This document shows, piece by piece, positions 43,175 to 53,983 of a DNA stretch of 64,000 nt (its first letter is position 1; each line of letters starts with the position of its first letter). Source of the DNA: Endocalyx cinctus (lineage: Eukaryota > Ascomycota > Sordariomycetes > Amphisphaeriales > Apiosporaceae); NCBI GenBank assembly GCA_001600455.1, contig BCKC01000004.1:806001-870000 (forward strand), read 5' to 3'. The notes below the pieces were generated by a model. It searched no databases. It worked only from the letters and a program-made list of their open reading frames with translations, and was not told the origin of the DNA. The translations under genes were made by a program, and so were the position numbers.

Positions 43175-45112
43175 CCGGCGCATACCATTATTGCGCGGTT
43201 AGAATCAATGGTCATGTTTATTCAAATAACCAAAGAGATAGGGATTTTCATACGGAAGGAGAGGCCAAGGAACATGTTGCGAAGAAGGCACTTAAAAGCT
43301 TGTTTGGTTGAAATCACTGATCGGATACGACTGCGTAGAGCAATCAGTTGCCTCTCTTAACTATTCCCGTGATTATCACTTACAGAAATCAAGTTTATCG
43401 ATGTGACTCGTCACACTACTATAATTTCTACACCTGCCAATTCGTAGATTCTTGGATAGTAATATCGTGGGTCGTAGTGCATAGCGTAGTGATGGCTCAG
43501 CTTAGAGGCAGGTTTTGAGTTGTTTTGACGTGGCTATAGTCACAGGTAGGTGGGACTCGTTTGGCGCCCCAGGCACCTAACGAGCTCCGAAAGCCTGGCT
43601 CTCCTTCCCACTGAACACCCCCAAAGGGGATGTGCCCAAATTCTGTCACTATTCTTCCACTTAGCCAAATCTGGCGAGCTCTCACATAGCTCTTCACTTA
43701 TTTAACAGTTTCAGTGTTGTTGCTACCATTTATGACCATTCATTCGAACATCAGTTTTAAGCGGAAGTATCAGCACGCTGGCAATCGTTCCGTACTTTAT
43801 GATGTGATTACGAGCGTTAGCGAGAGTAAATATGTCCTTACTAGGTACTAATTGGTTAATAAACAAAATCTAGTTGTTCCCACTCTTCGGTTTATACCAG
43901 TTGTTAGTGATTATAATACACGTTTTTCCATAGGTCCTGCCTTGAAGAGAACCATGTATTCGTAATTTTCGCCTAGTAACTCTAAAGAAAAGTTATAAAC
44001 GATTTTAGGGTAATATATAGAATTCATACGAGGCATGAGCCTTGGTCGTATACAGTAGGCCTCTCATCTTGATCTACAACTAGATAGGTAGTCTCAAACC
44101 AATCATCCAGTTAATATATTCGAGCTCCGAGATCATCACTTCTTATACATATTGTAGCACTCGTACATAAGATTCAAACGTCTATAACGACATGTATTTC
44201 AAAGGATCGGCAATTGTGGATCACAACGATTCGGTCTCCCCTGTGCCCTATGGGTCGCAACCGGACCAATGTCCTATCCCGATTTGTTTTCACGATAACT
44301 ACGTAGTAATTACAACACAGTATACATTAATTATAGGTAGAGTATCCCCCTGTCTTACCCCTCTTCATGTCTCTCGCCTCGATCTTAGTTATGCATTAAC
44401 GTAGCATTTCTGCTATTTAATCAATTTATTATTCCTCTTAGAACGATGACTAATTAATTCATTCTTCATCTCCAGGGCTTAAGACTATACATCACCTCAA
44501 TATCGTCTGCCATCCTTTGGCGACGAGTGCGAATAGGTAATGTAGATATAGAATGCGGGTATTTCACGTCCATGAGTATAATCTGTTAAACCTTCCATCT
44601 TCGCAGCTTATTGCCGTAGAGCTCCGCACCTAGTATTAACTTGACTACCGTGCGAGGAACTATTCTATCTAAATCTTGTATGTGAAGTTTCATTGGGTAT
44701 TGTATTGACGTTGCAGCAGACGGTATCATTGCGTATAATAACGGCAGGGGTACCTGAAGAATTTTACTGACCAATAGAGGGTGAGCCTCCAGCATAGAAA
44801 TGCATGAGTCTCTGGCCAAGTTCAAAGGTAAGCTTAGAACGTCTCACGGCCCGGGATAACGCGGTATTGACAACATGGTCATTTTTAACACATATGAATT
44901 ATATCCATCTGACTGCATAGAATAACCTGAGAGTTTCGGGCACTGTGCATACTGAACTGCGACGAGACAAATTATTTCCCCTCGATTCCCAAGAGAGAAA
45001 CTTTCGTAAAGTCAGATAAATGAGAGACCCAGACACTTTAGTATACTCATAAATCGAGTGTACAGTTTTACTTATCAAAAGTTTCCTATTTCATCCCTCT
45101 CTTTGAGATAAC
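43175..45112. other. Intergenic region without recognised gene
   Basis: About 1.9 kb, AT-rich. A minus-strand open frame at 44586-44825 has a faint resemblance to a P450 helix segment but nothing around it supports a gene. No clear repeats. Confidence 0.45.
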
Positions 45113-46849
45113 ATGTCGCTTCTAACAGCATTAGCCCCGATCTCCATGCTGGTCACGGCCGTGGCCGTCGCCATGCGCTACCAGAATGTCCTCGAGCAGG
45201 TTCAATGCCGCACGACACCTATCGATCCTTCTTGGCCGATAGCGGATGAGTGGGCCACTCTGAACGACACATTAGGGGGGAAGTTAATTTTGAGCATTCC
45301 CATAGCTGCCCCTTGTCATGAATCTGTTTTTGGCCAAAAGAACAGTCAATTCAATGTTGAAGAGTGTACCATTCTGCGCGAAAACTGGTTTTACCCAGAA
45401 ACTCATATTCCATCTCCATCTTCTCCAATGGCCTATCCGTTTTCTAACAATAGCTGCAACCCATTTGCCGACGCACACACTCCCTGTACGCTAGGGTCTC
45501 ACGTCGTATATAGCATCAACGCTACCAGCAGCCTGGACTTCCAGAGAGCAATCGATTTTACATCTCGGCATAATATTCGCCTCGTCATTCGTAATACCGG
45601 GCATGATTATCAAGGAAAATCTACCGGGGCCCATTCTCTCGGTATTTGGACTCATCATATGAAGGACATTGAACTGGTCGAGTATAGCAGCGCAACATAC
45701 AATGATCTGGCCCTGAAGATAGGAGCCGGAGTTGAAACTATAGAAGCGTATAAATTTGCCAACTCTCACGGTCGCGTCATAGTCGGTGGAAGCTGTCCTA
45801 CAGTTGGCATAGCCGGTGGCTTCACCCAAGGAGGTGGTATTGGGCCCCTAGCGTCCAAGTACGGCCTTAGTGCTGATCAAGTTTTGGAGTGGGAGGTGGT
45901 TACCGGTACCGGGGAACTCATAACAGCAACAGAGTCGCAAAATAGTGACTTATTCTGGGCTTTACGTGGGGGCGGGGGTGGTACATTTGGCGTTGTCGTT
46001 TCGATGACCGTGAAGACTTTCCACGACACGCATACTTCGTCAGCTTTGATGTCAGTTTTCAATAACGGAACAAATACGGACGCAGTTTATTCTGTAATTG
46101 GTACATTTATCCGAGACACCCTCCCGGATCTCGTGGATGCAGGGGTATTCGCATTATGGGCAGCGGCACCTTTTGGGTTTATGCTCATGCCTGCATTAGC
46201 TTTCAATCATTCCTCGACTGAACTTGATACGCTATTAAAACCCACCTTGGCGAAGCTTGATGAAATCAACCTTCAATATCAATATTTTTCAGCAGAGTAT
46301 CCGACTTTCTACTCGGCATATGAGGCTCAGCAGGAAACTGCGAGTTGGAATGTCTCCGACTATAATCTCGGTAGCCGGCTTATCCCTCGAGACGTGGCGA
46401 CACAAAACACAGACGCTTTAGTTGAATCCATACGGTATATCAGCTCTCAGACGGTCCTAGCCGGTGTCAGCTTTAACGTCGAGCACAGCGTTTCGTCCGA
46501 GGACGAAGTTGCGGTGAACCCGTATTTGCGGCGGACCCTTTTCAGCGCCGCCCTCGGCACAGCGATCAACTACTCTGATTGGAGTGTCGCCCAGATGGAT
46601 CGGGACAAGATCACTTTCGATCTTATCCCTGCCCTCGCGAAGTTAACACCGGATGGTGCGGCTTACTTGAACGAAGCGGACTATCAGCAACCTGATTTCC
46701 AGAGGATGATATATGGCGAACACTATGCTAGACTTTTGGAAATTAAGCGTAAATACGATCCGACCGGAATATTCTACGCCAAGAATGCGGTGGGTAGTGA
46801 AGAGTGGGAAGAAAACTTAGATGGAAGGTTATGTAGAACTAAGATGTAA
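45113..46849 (+). CDS. Secreted FAD-linked oxidase (berberine bridge enzyme-like)
   Basis: Single exon, 578 residues with an N-terminal secretory signal (SLLTALAPISMLVTAVAVA). The PCMH-type FAD-binding domain is clear: LVIRNTGHDYQGKSTG, where His164 matches the 8-alpha-linked His, and VGGSCPTVGIAGGFTQGGGI, where Cys228 matches the 6-S-cysteinyl position of berberine bridge enzyme. Both residues present suggests bicovalent flavin. DLFWALRGGGGGTFGVVVSM is also diagnostic, and the C-terminal BBE segment (Y-DPTGIFYAKNAVGSEEW) is present. Enzymes of this class oxidise sugars/oligosaccharides or act as secondary-metabolite cyclases. Many potential N-glycosylation sites support secretion. With a pectate lyase 2 kb downstream, an oligosaccharide oxidase role is plausible but unproven. 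Confidence 0.9.
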   Translation: MSLLTALAPISMLVTAVAVAMRYQNVLEQVQCRTTPIDPSWPIADEWATLNDTLGGKLILSIPIAAPCHESVFGQKNSQFNVEECTILRENWFYPETHIPSPSSPMAYPFSNNSCNPFADAHTPCTLGSHVVYSINATSSLDFQRAIDFTSRHNIRLVIRNTGHDYQGKSTGAHSLGIWTHHMKDIELVEYSSATYNDLALKIGAGVETIEAYKFANSHGRVIVGGSCPTVGIAGGFTQGGGIGPLASKYGLSADQVLEWEVVTGTGELITATESQNSDLFWALRGGGGGTFGVVVSMTVKTFHDTHTSSALMSVFNNGTNTDAVYSVIGTFIRDTLPDLVDAGVFALWAAAPFGFMLMPALAFNHSSTELDTLLKPTLAKLDEINLQYQYFSAEYPTFYSAYEAQQETASWNVSDYNLGSRLIPRDVATQNTDALVESIRYISSQTVLAGVSFNVEHSVSSEDEVAVNPYLRRTLFSAALGTAINYSDWSVAQMDRDKITFDLIPALAKLTPDGAAYLNEADYQQPDFQRMIYGEHYARLLEIKRKYDPTGIFYAKNAVGSEEWEENLDGRLCRTKM

Positions 46850-48859
46850 ATACTCTCGGAGGGAAACCCGACACTGGAGAGCCAAGCCAGGGTGTTTGTT
46901 CATGATCTTCAGTGTAACTGTTTCTGTGGTTCTGTTGGTAGTTCATTACTATAGAGTTGAGGATAAGTACCGGGAAGTGAGGGAAAAGCGAAGCGTGCCT
47001 TCAAATCATATATCGAATAAGCAATTCCTAAATTAGCTGTCGTGGTACGGGAAGATGCAACTGTGGGATCAAAGTGGAAAGAGCCAACTAGCAGCTTCAT
47101 AGAGCTGATTATATCAAAATGTGACATTTGATAAAGTCTAATTACCGTTGTATTAGAGCCACGAGTCATATGGAGGCTCATACAGTTGGCTGGTGTTGTG
47201 GACTTGTAGCTCACAAAAGTGCCTAAAGCTGTGTGGTACATCAATTTGTGAAATCCGGTCAACTTGCCTAATCTAGTCATATTTTTAAATAATCAGATTC
47301 ATTTCATGGTTCTGGCATTTGATGCGAGTCCGCTTCTGCGTTTACCGCGGCTGAGACGAAGAAGCTGGTTCTCATCGAGCGTAACTAATGAAAATCAAGG
47401 TTCACTTCTTCCGTTATTCCAATTACCAATAGATCAACTGTTTTTGACATCTCGCAACGGACTTTCACTAAGAGGAGGATAATAAAAAGCTCGCGAATGT
47501 CTCGAGAAAACGGGATGTCTTGGTACTGGCATCAGGGTGGATGAATACGCCACTCCTAACATGATGGAATGGATAACCGTAAGCTAGACATAAAAAAGAA
47601 AAGGAAATATGGCTATGGCGAAACTCTAGGACGTTAAGAAGCCTTACATAGTTTCTCGGTAATTAATGACTGAATTTTAAATGATGAAGATTCTCTCATG
47701 TGCCATGAAAATACTGTCCTCGAAAGGTAGCACTTAACTAAAATGCTCCACCTTGCAATGACGAAGTTTACGAAGATGTAATATTGAAATATACAGGTAT
47801 TTTAGATAGACAGATCGTCGTGCATAATACACCGTCGTCATAAAGAGTGTAATAACGTATAGCATACATGAAAGACAAATGAGTCACGATAAACAGAGAA
47901 AACAGAGCTCTACAAATTATCGAGAGCTTCCACTACAAACCCATACACTCGTTAGAGGTAAGATATTAATATTGCTTTTGTGGAATATCTAAGTATGAGC
48001 AAGTAGATTACATACCTGCCGAATTGAGTTACTTTTCTAAGTAGTTACTTTTTTCCTGAAATCCGGCTTCCCTATACCGGAACCATTCCGGAATCCGGGG
48101 TGCATTGCCAATTGCTACGCGCATGCAATATAATAATATTATCACGCATCTGCCTATTATCTATTTTAAAGTGAGTGAATATCACCAGGAATAATCATAC
48201 CTCACAGCCGAATATTCGAGTGACACTTCCCAGTTACTTGTGGAGCATGGGTCGTCATTGGATGGGAATGGAATTTTCCACGCATTACAATCAGTTGGAG
48301 AAATCTCTAGAAATTGTCAAATGTTTCAATGTTTCCTTTGGAGGCACAGGCCTAGATCAACCCACTTACTCCACAGCGAACGATTTATACCCCACGTCCG
48401 TTAGTCTAATTTGACTTCCGCCGGCTAGTGGCATGGAAGACTGATTTCTTCTGGGGCGTAGTCATGCAATTCTTTGATAGTACAAGTGATAATGAGGAGA
48501 CTGGCAAAGATGCCGGTTGCTACTCTAACATACGTTTGGGCAATACTAGAACGGACAAATTGCTTCCTCGAATAGCACATGTCTCCCCTCACTATAGCTG
48601 ATGGTCTGCCACAGAAATGAGTGAGGGTAATGAGAAAATAGGAGTACCTAGTTTAAGTGACATTACAAGGGATTTCAAGATCGGTGTTCAACCAAATAAC
48701 AGAGAAGATTATCGAACCGAATATAAATAAACGGAAAGATTCTCAGTGCTGATCGCTTCTCTTCTTGAACATTTCGTGGCTCAGTGTACCTCTCCTCCAA
48801 GTCCCTGGTTTTTGTCTGCATATTACCCCAATTTATTTTAGTCGGACCGAGTTCCCAAG
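46850..48859. other. Intergenic region without recognised gene
   Basis: Two kilobases of AT-rich DNA between the flavoprotein oxidase and pectate lyase genes. Open frames at 46909-47280 (minus) and 48175-48414 (plus) have no family resemblance. Nothing convincing seen. Confidence 0.45.
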
Positions 48860-49973
48860 ATGCGTCATTACGGTGTCTTGCTCGTCTTCCTGCCGGCTTC
48901 GCTGGTTCTCGGGTGCGCTAACCCGGACACGGACTCGTGTGCGAGCTACATGAGCGCCAACGTCGCCACCGCCTCGGCTTACTGCGCCACCTTCACTAAG
49001 AGCACCGTCACGGCGACGACCGGCCTCCCGTCCTGGGCCACCGCCTGCGACTCCAAGCCGTCTCATATCTCCAAGGAGTGCTCCTGCGCCTTCACCGGCG
49101 GCGGCTCCGCCCCGACCACGACGACGATGGTGACCACCACGACAGCGGGCGGCGGTAGCGGATCCACGCCCACCGGCTTGACGACGTCATTGCCGAAATC
49201 GTCCGGCGCCGTCTCAAGTAGCGAACCTATCACAGTGAGCGGCAGCTTCGACGGTGGTATGAAGATGTACGACCGCTCGTCAAAGGTCTGTCAAGAACAG
49301 ACGGAAACGGGAGAGGATGATGCGATTTTCGTTCTGGAAAGTGGCGCTACGCTTTCCAATGTTATCATCGGCCCCAACCAAGCTGAGGGTGTTCACTGCA
49401 GAGGCACATGGTAAGTTCCAGTTTCCAATATTCCAATTTCACAACGTAAACTAACCTCAGATAATAGTACTATAAATAACGTTTGGTGGTCCGATGTGTG
49501 CGAGGATGCCATGTAAGCTGCATCGCGACCTCTTTTAATGCCATGGTCGATTGCCAAGGCTAATTATCTTTTACAGCACCTTCCTCCAAAGCAGCGGTAC
49601 TTCTTACATAAACGGTGGCGGTGCATTCAAGGCTGCGGATAAGATCATCCAGTTTAACGGGCGAGGTACCGTCCAAGTCAAGAATTTCTACGCCAACGAC
49701 TATGGGAAAGTGGCGAGAAGCTGCGGAAACTGCGACGATAACGGCGGGCCTCGCAACTTCGTCATGGATAACATTGTTGCCATCGACGGCGGCGTCCTCT
49801 GCGGCATCAACACCAACTACGGCGACACGTGCATCATCAATAACAGTTGCCAGGATGATGGAAAGAACTGTGACCGCTACACCGGAAACTCAAACGGTGA
49901 CGAGCCTACGAAGATTGGCTCGGGTCCGGATGGGACTTATTGTGAAGTCAACAGCTTCTCGACATCTTGCTAG
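48860..49973 (+). CDS. Pectate lyase, polysaccharide lyase family 3, with N-terminal Cys-rich module
   Basis: Three exons: 48860-49410, 49468-49512 and 49577-49973, giving 330 residues. A signal peptide (about 1-19) is followed by a Cys-rich module (about 20-85; [35 protein letters not shown]), a Thr/Gly/Ser linker (about 86-120), then the PL3 parallel beta-helix ([75 protein letters not shown]). PL3 enzymes cleave polygalacturonate by beta-elimination with calcium. The Cys-rich module recurs at the N-terminus of secreted fungal hydrolases and may bind the wall, but is uncharacterised as far as I know. The mini-exon of 45 nt is supported by phase and by the family sequence [10 protein letters not shown]. 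Confidence 0.92.
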
Positions 49974-51955
49974 GTGGGTGGGTTAGAAGTGAGAAGTTGG
50001 AATGATAAGAAGCCGTAGATGATTTCGAACAGGCTTGACTGGTTAATATTAAATCAATTAATGCTAATGGGTAGCGAACCAGAGTAAACATGACTGGCGC
50101 TGGCTGGCTAGTGAAAAGTCGTAGGGTGTCAGGGATATTAGACTGGGGCATATACTCCGTATAGTTAGCAGCGCAGCGTGGCTACTGCTACCCTACTACT
50201 AAACTCTAGCTACGAACTGTGCGACCCTACACTCCAACGTACCCCATATCCCCACTTAGGGCCAGGTACTGGGGTCATCTCCTACGAAGCAATCCAACTG
50301 AGATCCAACGATCAAGTATTTTCAGCTCATAGACTTGACTCGATAGGATTGTCAATCTCGACGTCTTCTTTTGGAGGTGTTGTTTAATTGTATATGTGAA
50401 AAAGCATGTGTTCAATTAGGTGTTTTCTCCATACAAATTTTCACCAGGTATTTACAGTATGTTGTTTCGGAACAACATATCTCCGGTATCTAATCTGACA
50501 ACTGTTCCCATCTAACAAGCTTCTTTCCCTTGTCCCGGATCATGTTAAATTGTGTACCAAGTAAACTTGGCACACTGAATCACATTAGACATAATTCTAT
50601 AACAGTGATGAAGTACTTAAATAATGACCAGTCTGCAATAAAAGGAATAAAACAGCTACCAAGACACGATGCCTTTAACAGAAGAACCAAGACCAGAACT
50701 TTGGTTAAGCTGCTTGTATTCATTATCGCATTGTACAGTCTGACAGTTTAACAAAAGTAGGTGACAGTGTTCGTTTATTCTAATAATCTGGCACAGAACC
50801 CCAGGACAGAACTGATTATAGTGATAGGTACACTGTATATAACCCGTGCCATTATTTAGGGAGTGAATATTTTATTACATTCGTTCTCTTTATGGGAATC
50901 CAATTTAGTGTTCCAAGGACGTAACTTTTTATTTTACGCACAGATCTTTTAATCTCGTAACCGACAGACCGATTAGGCCAAAGAGTGCAATACAGTAAAA
51001 AGCAGATGACAGTGTATAGCTGCTACACTATATAATCTGACATCTTGATTTATATAGCACAATAATAGGTATGATTCACGACAGAGTCGGTTCTTCAGGT
51101 TGGTAGAGGACTAAAGCAGAGCTCTAGCTGCCTAGGTAGTATGTTAGGTACATAGAGTGCCCTAAACGGACAAAGTACAAAGTATTGTTTCTCACTAGCA
51201 ACCATCCGATTGCCGAAAAGTATTATAAATAGAATGTCGGCATATGGTGTTATCGATAAGAATGATATCTGCATAAAGTTAATGATCTTACTTACGATAA
51301 CGCTTAATTGCATGATGAGCATAGAATGTGACATCACTTTCTGTTTCAAGGAACCCAATACGAAAAAGCCAAGACGTCTCAGCCTCCACTGTAGATCACT
51401 TAAGATTTCCGGTCCAGTAATTCTTGTAAATCCAGTATTAAATTTGGTTAATGATAAATCCTTCTCCAGCGTTTTGCATAGCCCACCTCTTGGTTTGAGA
51501 ATTTTTAGATAATGAACTTTACTGGGAATTACGGATATAATGGGTATAATGGGTTGGTAGAAAACAAGTTTGCCATTTCCTTGCTGCCTGGCATTTTCTA
51601 CCTACAATAAAGAACCAACTTTTGTAACCATCAGTCCAGTCTTTTCTTACCTTCCAATCTTCAAACACATACTCTCGTTTGTTTATTCTTTTTTTTTCTA
51701 CTTGTATTTTATTTAAATAAACCATCAAGGTTTTCTAATAGAAACAAACTTACTTACCTTGACTTCATCGATGTTCGTAAAATAAGAAACCCACCCATCA
51801 ATCAAATCATATTGACATCATCAACCCTCCCCACACAATAACCAAGTTCGACCCTCTTCAATACCATCGCGTTTCTATCTTCTTCGACAGCAACGTTCGT
51901 TAACCCGACATACATATTTTTAAAAAGAAAACCGTGTGGAAAGAAGCAAGTAAAA
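49974..51955. other. Intergenic region with second LTR-like copy
   Basis: About 2 kb, AT-rich. Holds a TACTCCGTA motif (50154-50162) and copy 2 of the 120-bp LTR-like element (50381-50500). C/T-rich sequence near 51620-51700 and 51820-51900 probably forms the promoter/leader of the CFEM gene. No further gene recognised. Confidence 0.5.
50381..50500. mobile_element. 120-bp LTR-like element (copy 2)
   Basis: Same length and orientation as the copy at 16759-16878 and differs at only two positions (G/A and A/T). It starts TGTTTAATTG and ends TAATCTGACA. Unlike copy 1, the flanking pentamers differ (GGTGT and ACTGT), so no target-site duplication remains; an old insertion, inter-element recombination or a different transposition route could explain this. 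Confidence 0.82.
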
Positions 51956-52478
51956 ATGAAGGCCACCTTCGCTATCAGCCTCGTTGCCGGCACCGTCGCT
52001 GTCGTAGCACAGAACGCTACTCTTCCTTCGCTGGTCGAACAACTTCCGACTTGCGCTTTAGGATGCTTCAACTCAGCAGCAGAAGATGCCAACTGTGAGG
52101 CAACCGACTTCGAATGCCTCTGTGGAACAGGAAAACAAGCTTTCATCAACTCGGTCGGCCCTTGCATCTTCCTATCGTCTGGCTGTTCTAGCGAAGACAC
52201 TTCTAGTACGTTACGACAACAACCCTGATTAATTTTTCATTTATCCATTGTACATCCTTTGCTAACTGCTTCGCCCACTTTCAGCTGCCAGCAAACTCGC
52301 TCCCGAGATTTGCAGCGAGGTAGAAGACGACCCCCAAGCTTCCGAAGTTGCTTCTGCCTCGAGCATCCTGAACTCCGTCATTTCCGCGTCGCCTACCGCT
52401 ACCCCCGACGCTGCCGTTCGACCCGATATTGGACTCGGAATGGTCGGGTTTGGTGCTTTCGCCGCTCTTGCCTTGTAA
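51956..52478 (+). CDS. CFEM-domain secreted/GPI-anchored protein
   Basis: Two exons, 51956-52205 and 52285-52478, 147 residues. A signal peptide (KATFAISLVAGTVAVVA) is followed by a CFEM domain with eight Cys (TCALGC, ANC, FECLC, PC, GC and, after the splice, EIC). The Asp between Cys 3 and 4 (CEATDFECLC) matches the position of the axial heme ligand in fungal CFEM proteins. Then a Ser/Ala/Thr-rich stalk and a C-terminal hydrophobic tail (GMVGFGAFAALAL) suggest a GPI anchor. CFEM proteins capture heme/iron at the cell surface or act as effectors during plant interaction. The intron falls between Cys 7 and 8. Confidence 0.92.
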
Positions 52479-53023
52479 AGTCGCACTTTCTTTTCAACCT
52501 GGCACATTTAATGACTTAATTCACGACGGCGTTTCAATGCTATTTCACATAATCCTTTGTTTTCATGGATATACATGGTTTCGGGAAGGGTACATAAAGG
52601 ATACTAGATACGGGAACGGCATTCGAATTTTAGACTGGCAAATCGGAAATAACGGCATTGATAGGATTGAGTTCATGGAATGGTTCTAGTCCGGTCCTTC
52701 TACATAAAGGGTATACACAACTGCGTATATATTCTGAGACGTCATGTCCGCAGACTAGCTGTGTACATACTGCACAGACGTTAATAATAAGTACATCAAA
52801 CGATCAAACTGTATATAGTTGCCAAATGGTGAAACGATGGCATCAAGCCGACGGTAGTAATATTAATCTTAGTGGTATATATGTCTATCTTAATTTCCTC
52901 GTCTTCATCGACTCTGGTATGCCCAAAAAAAGGGATCACTCAACGCGTCTTTTCAAACAAACCCCATCAGGCAATCAACGTAAAAAAGCGAAGAAAAGAA
53001 AAAGTTCGGAAGGAATGCTGGGC
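52479..53023. other. Convergent intergenic region
   Basis: Shared 3' flank of the CFEM gene (plus) and the TMEM53/DUF829 gene (minus). Long open frames here on the plus strand run into the antisense of the next gene and are not supported. Nothing else seen. Confidence 0.5.
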
Positions 53024-53983
53024 TTATACGCCATCACCCACCAGCTTTGGGTGTTTCTGAATAGCCACCTCCCAAGCGTGCTCTATCACCTTCCAATACC
53101 TATCCGGGTACACCCGCATATGATCCACATGCGCCGTACCATCGAACCTTTCTAATGCTACCCTGTACCCTTTTCTCTCGGCCTCATCCGCATGGGAATG
53201 CACGGCATCCCAGCCGATTATCTCGTCTTCCTTCGAGTACAGGTACAGTCTACTAGAATCCAAATTCTCGTACTCGGGACTGTTGACCGCGCGACAGCTG
53301 AACACGGCGGGGCTCTCCTCACCCGCCAACCACATAATCCCTACGGTGGCGCTTAGAAAAACGACCGCCAGCCCTTGGACCGCCAGTCGGAAGGGGAAAG
53401 GGAGAAACTTGCCGGCCCCGATCGCCATCGCCCGCGACCACGGGATGATGCTGTCGAAGAAGTTGGGCGATCCGGGCGTCGAGTCGAAGACGGAGAGGAC
53501 GTGCGGCAACGACGGTCGGGTCGGGTAGAGCTGCCTGTACGCGTGTAGAGTCGCGGCGTAGTTGGTGCCACCCGTGTTCGAAAGGGCGTGTAGAAGGATT
53601 CGCTCTCTCGATTTCGGTTCTATCATTCTCTTTTCGCATACCTCGGAAGACGAAGAAGTGGTCTCGGAAGGGGAGAAAATAGCGGAAATGACGGTTCGCA
53701 TTTCCAGCGACCGTTTCTTTAGCCCTTGGTAGAACAACTTTGCGATAAGGCCCGTGACCACGATGATGCGGGCGCCGGGAAACAGTCGTCGGTACCCGTC
53801 GACAAATTTGGCTAGGTGGCGCGGGCTCGCGTCTCCCCACCCATAAATGACTACCGTCGTGGCGTCAGTTGATCTCGTCGATACGAATCCCAGGTCGGCG
53901 GGGGCTGGTCGGATGAATATGAATCGGGTGAGTTTTATGAACCCATCGAACGGGTTCGGGGTCGGGCTGTTTTGAGTCGCCAT
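53024..53983 (-). CDS. TMEM53/DUF829-family protein (alpha/beta hydrolase fold)
   Basis: Single exon, 319 residues from ATG 53983. An in-frame ATG at 54022 also exists but lies beyond a run of 18 Ts on the + strand (poly-A in the mRNA), so the downstream ATG right after the run is more likely. The protein has an N-terminal strand pattern TTVVIYGWGDASPRHLAKFVDGYRRLFPGARII, then LLHALSNTGGTNYAAT, typical of DUF829/TMEM53 proteins, and SSRLYLYSKEDEIIGWDAVHSHADEAERKGYRV near the C-terminus. The nucleophile elbow reads SNTGG and the final His (HVDH) follows as in hydrolases. One hydrophobic segment (about 220-240) may be a membrane helix. Human TMEM53 is a nuclear envelope protein; fungal members are uncharacterised. 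Confidence 0.86.
   Translation of the reverse strand: MATQNSPTPNPFDGFIKLTRFIFIRPAPADLGFVSTRSTDATTVVIYGWGDASPRHLAKFVDGYRRLFPGARIIVVTGLIAKLFYQGLKKRSLEMRTVISAIFSPSETTSSSSEVCEKRMIEPKSRERILLHALSNTGGTNYAATLHAYRQLYPTRPSLPHVLSVFDSTPGSPNFFDSIIPWSRAMAIGAGKFLPFPFRLAVQGLAVVFLSATVGIMWLAGEESPAVFSCRAVNSPEYENLDSSRLYLYSKEDEIIGWDAVHSHADEAERKGYRVALERFDGTAHVDHMRVYPDRYWKVIEHAWEVAIQKHPKLVGDGV

Noticed and set aside
44586..44825. 79-codon minus-strand frame vaguely like a P450 segment (DRIVPRTVVKLILGAELYG)
   Set aside because: Resemblance is faint and no heme loop, EXXR or further exons were found around it; could be chance.
46909..47280. 123-codon minus-strand open frame
   Set aside because: No family motif, no coding-like codon bias and lies in the 3' flank of the flavoprotein oxidase gene.
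52658..53155. 165-codon plus-strand open frame
   Set aside because: Its second half is antisense to the DUF829 gene and the first half is AT-rich without motifs.
53283..53840. Open frames in other registers over the DUF829 gene
   Set aside because: Arg/Pro-rich shadows of a GC-rich coding sequence.
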